From an uncultured Micrococcus sp. (GTDB taxonomy: Bacteria > Actinomycetota > Actinomycetes > Actinomycetales > Micrococcaceae): 7,996 nucleotides of DNA. Below, in pieces: positions 6,099 to 7,996 of this stretch (position 1 is the stretch's first letter; each line of letters begins with the position of its first letter). Under the pieces are notes generated by a model. The model was not told where the DNA came from, made no database searches, and worked only from the letters and a program-made list of their open reading frames with translations. Location: assembly GCA_946222435.1 (NCBI GenBank), contig CAMIOJ010000092.1, positions 1 through 7,996 of the forward strand, in the 5' to 3' direction. The position numbers and the translations under genes were made by a program.

Positions 6099-7199
6099 AT
6101 GATCCTTCCCGACGACGGCGCCTCGCCTTCCCCGTCCGACTCACCCGAGAGGGCGGTCGCCGAGGGGGCGGACTCGGCCCTGTCCCCCGCCGATCCCCGG
6201 GAGACCGACGGCGCTGCCCCGGAACTGCCGGCCCTGCTCACCACCGAGCCGGGCGGGGACTGGCAGCCGGATGTGATGGACGGGTTCGAGTCCAAGACGT
6301 TCGCGGTGTCCGAGGACGACCAGGGGACCAACCTGGTCACGATCGTCCGGCCCGTCGCCCATGTGCGGGACCGTGACCGCACCCCGGTGCTGCTCATCCA
6401 CGGCTGGGCGGACTACTTCTACAACGAGCCGGCGGCACGCGCCTTCGAGGAGGCCGGCTACGCGTTCCACGCCGTGGACCTGCACCGCTACGGCCGATCG
6501 CTTCGGGAGGGGCAGACGCCCGGATGGACCGATGACCTTGCTTCCTATGACGTGGACCTGGAGGCGGCGTTCGGCGAGATCGGCCGGACCTATGCGAAGA
6601 AGCCGGTGGTGGTGGCGCATTCGACCGGCGGTCTGGTGGCCTCCCTGTGGGCGCATCGTCACCCCGGCCGTCTGCAGGCGCTGGTGCTGAACAGCCCGTG
6701 GCTGGAGATGCAGGGGTCCACGTGGGTGCGGCACCTGGCCAAGACCATCGTGGACCCGGTGGCCAGCCGCCAGCCCTACGCGATGCTCAAGCTGCCCAAG
6801 GTGGACTTCTACTGGCGCACCCTCTCCGCGGAGGCGGACGGCGAATGGGACCTGCACCCGCGATGGCGGCCGCCCACGTCTTTCGAGGTCCCGGCCGCGT
6901 GGCTCAACGCCGTGCTCGCCGGCCATGCGCAGGTCAAGGCCGGCCTGGACATCCAGGAACCCGTGCTGACGCTGGTGTCACAGAAGGGCTACCGAGGGGC
7001 GAAGTACGCGGACGCCATGCGGACCGCGGACATCATCCTGGAGCCGACCGCCATGGCGGCACGGGCACTGAACCTCGGCCGACGCGTCACGGTGCACCGC
7101 TACCCGGACGCCCTGCATGACGTCTTCGCCTCACCGGAGGTCATCCGCAACGAGGCCTTTGCCGATGTCCTGCGCTGGCTGGAGGCCTACGGCCGCTGA
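6099..7199 (+). CDS. Alpha/beta hydrolase (serine aminopeptidase S33 / lysophospholipase-like)
   Basis: 366-residue alpha/beta-fold serine hydrolase of the Hydrolase_4/S33-like group, probably an esterase or lipase; the substrate is unknown. There is no signal peptide, so it is probably cytoplasmic. Residues 1-55 are Asp/Pro/Ser/Glu-rich and look disordered. The fold starts near 60. The oxyanion motif is LLIHGWADYF (98-107), the nucleophile is S175 in VVAHSTGGLV, and the catalytic His is probably H340 in DALHDVF. The acid is probably D311 in TADIILEP, by analogy with the S-D-V-V-L stretch of relatives as I remember them. A lid-like insertion spans about 200-285. An in-frame GTG two codons earlier (6093) is the alternative start; ATG 6099 is preferred because of the -10 spacing. 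Divergent from pyrD with 62 bp between starts; its stop is 4 bp from the stop of convergent uppS. Confidence 0.9.
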   Translation: MILPDDGASPSPSDSPERAVAEGADSALSPADPRETDGAAPELPALLTTEPGGDWQPDVMDGFESKTFAVSEDDQGTNLVTIVRPVAHVRDRDRTPVLLIHGWADYFYNEPAARAFEEAGYAFHAVDLHRYGRSLREGQTPGWTDDLASYDVDLEAAFGEIGRTYAKKPVVVAHSTGGLVASLWAHRHPGRLQALVLNSPWLEMQGSTWVRHLAKTIVDPVASRQPYAMLKLPKVDFYWRTLSAEADGEWDLHPRWRPPTSFEVPAAWLNAVLAGHAQVKAGLDIQEPVLTLVSQKGYRGAKYADAMRTADIILEPTAMAARALNLGRRVTVHRYPDALHDVFASPEVIRNEAFADVLRWLEAYGR

Positions 7200-7214
7200 A
7201 TTCTCAGCCAGCGG
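7193..7214. terminator. Small alternative hairpins over the convergent stop codons
   Basis: GCTGA (7195-7199) pairs with TCAGC (7204-7208) around ATTC, so the hydrolase TGA and the uppS stop form the stem. Alternatively CCGCTG (7193-7198) pairs with CAGCGG (7209-7214) over a 10-nt loop. Both are short. No stronger terminator is seen at this junction. Function as a terminator is uncertain. Confidence 0.25.
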
Positions 7215-7996
7215 AGCGGTCCACTGCTCCTCCGTAGCGGCGGTCCCGGCGGGCATAGAGCTCCACGGCCTCGTAGAGGGCGCGGCGGTCCACGTCCGGC
7301 CAGAGGATGTCCATGAACAGCAGCTCCGCGTAGGCGGACTCCCACAGCAGGTAGTTGGAGAGGCGCTGCTCGCCGGAGGTGCGCAGGAACAGGTCCACGT
7401 CCGGGGTCGGCTCGATGCCGCGAAGGCCGGCACGGATGTCCTTGTCCAGGTAGCGGGTGAGGGTGTCCTCCCGGATGCCCTCGGGCTTCAGCTCCCCGGC
7501 CGCCACCTGCTCGGCGATCGCCTTCACCGCGTCCGTGAGGGCAGCGCGCCCGCCGTAGTTCACGCACATATGCAGGGTGGTGCCCGTGTTGTGCCTGGTA
7601 AGCTCCTCGGCAGCACGGAGCTCCTTGATCACGGACTTCCACAGGCGTGGTGCCCGGCCGTTCCAGCGGATGCGCACGTTCCAGGAGTGCAGGGTGTCGC
7701 GCTGCCGGCGGAGCACGTCCCGGGAGAAGCCCATGAGGAAGCGGACCTCCTCCGGGGACCGCTTCCAGTTCTCGGTGGAGAACGCGTAGGCGGAGACGTG
7801 CCCAATGCCCATCTCCACGGCGCCGGCCACAACGTCCAGCAGCGCGGCCTCGCCGGCGCGGTGGCCCTCCGTGCGCGGCAGGCCGCGCTCGTTGGCCCAG
7901 CGGCCGTTGCCGTCCATCACGATCGCGACATGCTCGGGCACGAACCGGCGGTCCATGGCCGGCGGCTGCACACCCGTGGGGTGCGCCGGCGAGGCC
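7204..7996 (-). CDS. uppS: Isoprenyl transferase (polyprenyl diphosphate synthase, cis-type), 5' end outside window
   Basis: Condenses isopentenyl diphosphate onto an allylic primer in cis geometry to make the C50-C55 polyprenyl diphosphate that becomes the carrier for peptidoglycan and other envelope polymers. It acts at the membrane face. Counting from the GTG at 7971, the motifs are VAIVMDGNGRWA with catalytic Mg-binding D20, TEGHRAGE (35-41), SAYAFSTENWKRSPEEV (60-76), CVNYGGR (136-142), and DLFLRTSGEQRLSNYLLWE (193-211) with ELLF..LWPD after it. It resembles the Mycobacterium tuberculosis Rv2361c type. That GTG has no ribosome binding site. The frame stays open to the right edge with AHPTGVQPP, which resembles the HPSGARPP extension of actinobacterial relatives, so the true start is probably beyond 7996. 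Residues about 180-189 look like an extra loop. If the window is complete, GTG 7971 gives 255 residues. Confidence 0.95.
   Translation of the reverse strand, partial: ASPAHPTGVQPPAMDRRFVPEHVAIVMDGNGRWANERGLPRTEGHRAGEAALLDVVAGAVEMGIGHVSAYAFSTENWKRSPEEVRFLMGFSRDVLRRQRDTLHSWNVRIRWNGRAPRLWKSVIKELRAAEELTRHNTGTTLHMCVNYGGRAALTDAVKAIAEQVAAGELKPEGIREDTLTRYLDKDIRAGLRGIEPTPDVDLFLRTSGEQRLSNYLLWESAYAELLFMDILWPDVDRRALYEAVELYARRDRRYGGAVDRSAG

Noticed and set aside
5314..6102. Plus-strand open frame opposite pyrD
   Set aside because: Gly/Val/Ala/His-rich shadow of pyrD with no motifs.
2606..6119. The 13-base string TCCCGACGACGGC present at about 2606 and 6107
   Set aside because: One copy is non-coding and the other is the first codons of the hydrolase. 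At this GC content a short shared string is likely coincidence, and the flanks do not match.
1..7996. tRNA, rRNA, CRISPR, insertion sequence, attachment site, toxin-antitoxin or defence genes
   Set aside because: I saw no tRNA-like cloverleaf, no spaced direct repeats, no transposase or integrase motifs, and no change in base composition that would suggest transfer.

Overview
The window is high-GC (roughly 70%), gene-dense DNA whose proteins are all typical of the Actinomycetota. The gene content and order (cytochrome aa3 genes, an A-type iron-sulfur carrier, an M20 dipeptidase, a DUF3043 membrane protein, class 2 PyrD and an actinobacterial-type long-chain UppS) fit the Micrococcaceae (Micrococcus, Kocuria or Arthrobacter relatives). 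Micrococcus is my best guess from composition and protein flavour, and it is an inference. I see eight protein genes, two of them cut by the window edges. There are no RNA genes, mobile elements, CRISPR arrays or prophage parts.

Left part (1-1718, minus strand): ctaC followed by ctaD, overlapping by one base. They encode subunits II and I of the aa3-type cytochrome c oxidase. ctaD runs off the left edge after 270 codons, just after the CuB-His/cross-linking-Tyr motif. Positions 1719-2128 are a 410-bp non-coding stretch. It holds the ctaC ribosome binding site, a candidate promoter and leader with an imperfect dyad, and a cluster of hairpins that probably ends the neighbouring erpA transcript.

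Middle (2129-4833): erpA (minus), then a strong nested hairpin, then an M20 zinc dipeptidase (minus). Divergent from the dipeptidase is a DUF3043 double-spanning membrane protein (plus). It ends at a long perfect inverted repeat that serves as a shared terminator with the convergent pyrD.

Right part (4909-7996): pyrD (minus) is divergent from an alpha/beta hydrolase (plus). The hydrolase runs convergently into uppS (minus) with only 4 bp between the stop codons. The uppS reading frame stays open past the right edge, so its true start lies outside.

Functionally this is a housekeeping region: respiration (ctaC, ctaD), Fe-S cluster delivery (erpA), peptide catabolism (dipeptidase), pyrimidine synthesis (pyrD, which feeds the quinone pool) and the lipid carrier for cell-wall synthesis (uppS). 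I found no undescribed multi-gene system. The most notable pattern is in how the genes start. The dipeptidase, DUF3043 and hydrolase genes each carry a TANNNT hexamer followed by exactly 7 nt, with a similar G-rich sequence, and then the start codon. This predicts leaderless mRNAs. ctaC, ctaD and erpA instead have ordinary Shine-Dalgarno sites.
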